Positions 63,584-64,000 of a DNA stretch of 64,000 nt are shown one piece after another. Position numbers and translations under genes: made by a program. Each line of letters starts with the position of its first letter. Position 1 is the stretch's first letter. The notes under the pieces were generated by a model that was not told the DNA's origin, did not search any database, and was given only the letters and a program-made list of their open reading frames with translations. Origin of the DNA: Blastocystis hominis (Eukaryota; Sar; Bigyra; Opalinata; Blastocystidae); contig NW_013171838.1 in assembly GCF_000151665.1 (NCBI RefSeq), positions 1,112,107-1,176,106 on the forward strand, given 5' to 3'.

Positions 63584-64000
63584 ATGCTCTCGCTCTGTGC
63601 TAGATCTACACATAGAGGCCTGCTCCGCGGACTCCTTGTAGCTCGGTCGGCGTCAACTGCTGCCAATTTCGATGTTCTCTCGGATTGTCAAATTCTAGAC
63701 AAAATATCAAAGAAGGAGATATCGGTGCACAAATTAGAAAGTGTTTTATCCGATCCTGTGAGAGCTCTCCAAATTCGGAGGCAGTTTTTGTTTAAAGATG
63801 CTGCAAAAGAGAAGTTTCATGATCTTCCGTCGAATAACTGGGATTCTACCAGCTTTTTCTCGCGCGTCACTGTATGTGTCTCTATTCTCTATGATCGAAT
63901 AGGGACACAACTGCGAATCGGTCGTGGGATTCGTTCCGGTTCCAGTTGGAATGGTAGGACCCATCCTAGTCAATGGAGAACGTCACTACATTCCGATGGC
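63584..64000 (+). CDS. HMGCR: HMG-CoA reductase, 5' part (runs off the window)
   Basis: Rate-limiting mevalonate-pathway enzyme, partial. ATG 63584 gives MLSLCARSTHRGLLRGLLVA, an Arg-rich, acid-free leader suggestive of organellar import. The catalytic N-domain follows: HKLESVLSDPVRALQIRRQF and, after a 31-nt intron (63871-63901), GHNCESVVGFVPVPVGMVGP and NGERHYIPMA, which match the ENVIGYxPxPVGxAGP and YIPMATTEG boxes. The multi-span sterol-sensing membrane anchor of animal and fungal enzymes is absent. The first exon could belong to a soluble class I-like enzyme. Confidence 0.85.
   Translation, partial: MLSLCARSTHRGLLRGLLVARSASTAANFDVLSDCQILDKISKKEISVHKLESVLSDPVRALQIRRQFLFKDAAKEKFHDLPSNNWDSTSFFSRVTVCVSILYDRIGTQLRIGRGIRSGSSWNGRTHPSQWRTSLHSDG

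Overview
This window is nuclear DNA of a protist that I identify as Blastocystis (anaerobic gut stramenopile). Three features support this. Genes are packed tens of bases apart. Almost every gene is cut by tiny GT-AG introns, most about 29-33 nt with extremes near 18-21 and 46 nt. The octamer TGTTTGTT sits at nearly every gene 3' end. Seven genes have no genomic stop codon in frame: their last coding base is a T that lies exactly four bases before the octamer, so UAA would be completed by the poly(A) tail, a mechanism described for Blastocystis. Boundaries below come from splicing by eye so that frame and protein-family homology agree; they are predictions, not transcript data.

Layout, 0.1-27.7 kb (dense housekeeping): IMPACT homologue (-), fucosyltransferase-like type II membrane protein (-), mitochondrial GUF1/LepA GTPase (+), membrane-anchored S1/P1 nuclease (-), two-TM orphan (-), NTE-like patatin phospholipase with cyclic-nucleotide-binding domains (+), intronless NanE-NanK sialic-acid catabolic fusion (+), ARL1 (-), N/E-rich coiled-coil protein (-), eight-repeat PxYM (DUF4005-like) protein (+), SS18-like coactivator (-), divergent Hsp70 (-), coiled-coil orphan (+), GARS-GART-AIRS purine enzyme (+) and an INCENP homologue (+).

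28-51.8 kb (accessory): a large He_PIG/discoidin-like/CCP-like surface protein whose 5' end is cut at a junction with a deleted copy of a MORN-LRR gene; a 7-kb AT-rich, microsatellite-rich gene desert; the intact MORN-LRR gene and a MORN-only cousin; a GC-rich, repeat-expanded FN3/CCP gene that looks degraded; a capsid-like fossil of Polinton-like type; and a decayed ISWI C-terminal fragment.

51.9-64 kb (dense again): cystinosin (+) with an apparent U12-type AT-AC intron, NDUFA11/Tim17-like protein (-), Rab GDI (-), STE20-group kinase (+), mitochondrial PPR-like protein (-), PPIL4 cyclophilin with RRM and RS tail (-), a TULIP-PDZ-acidic-tail protein (-), and the 5' end of HMG-CoA reductase (+).

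Functional themes are Golgi and endolysosomal traffic (ARL1, GDI, cystinosin), nucleotide and sialic-acid metabolism, mitochondrion-related organelle proteins (GUF1, NDUFA11-like, PPR-like), mitosis (INCENP, the microtubule-type PxYM repeats) and the cell surface. Convergent gene pairs share short inverted repeats that place the 3'-end octamer on both strands.
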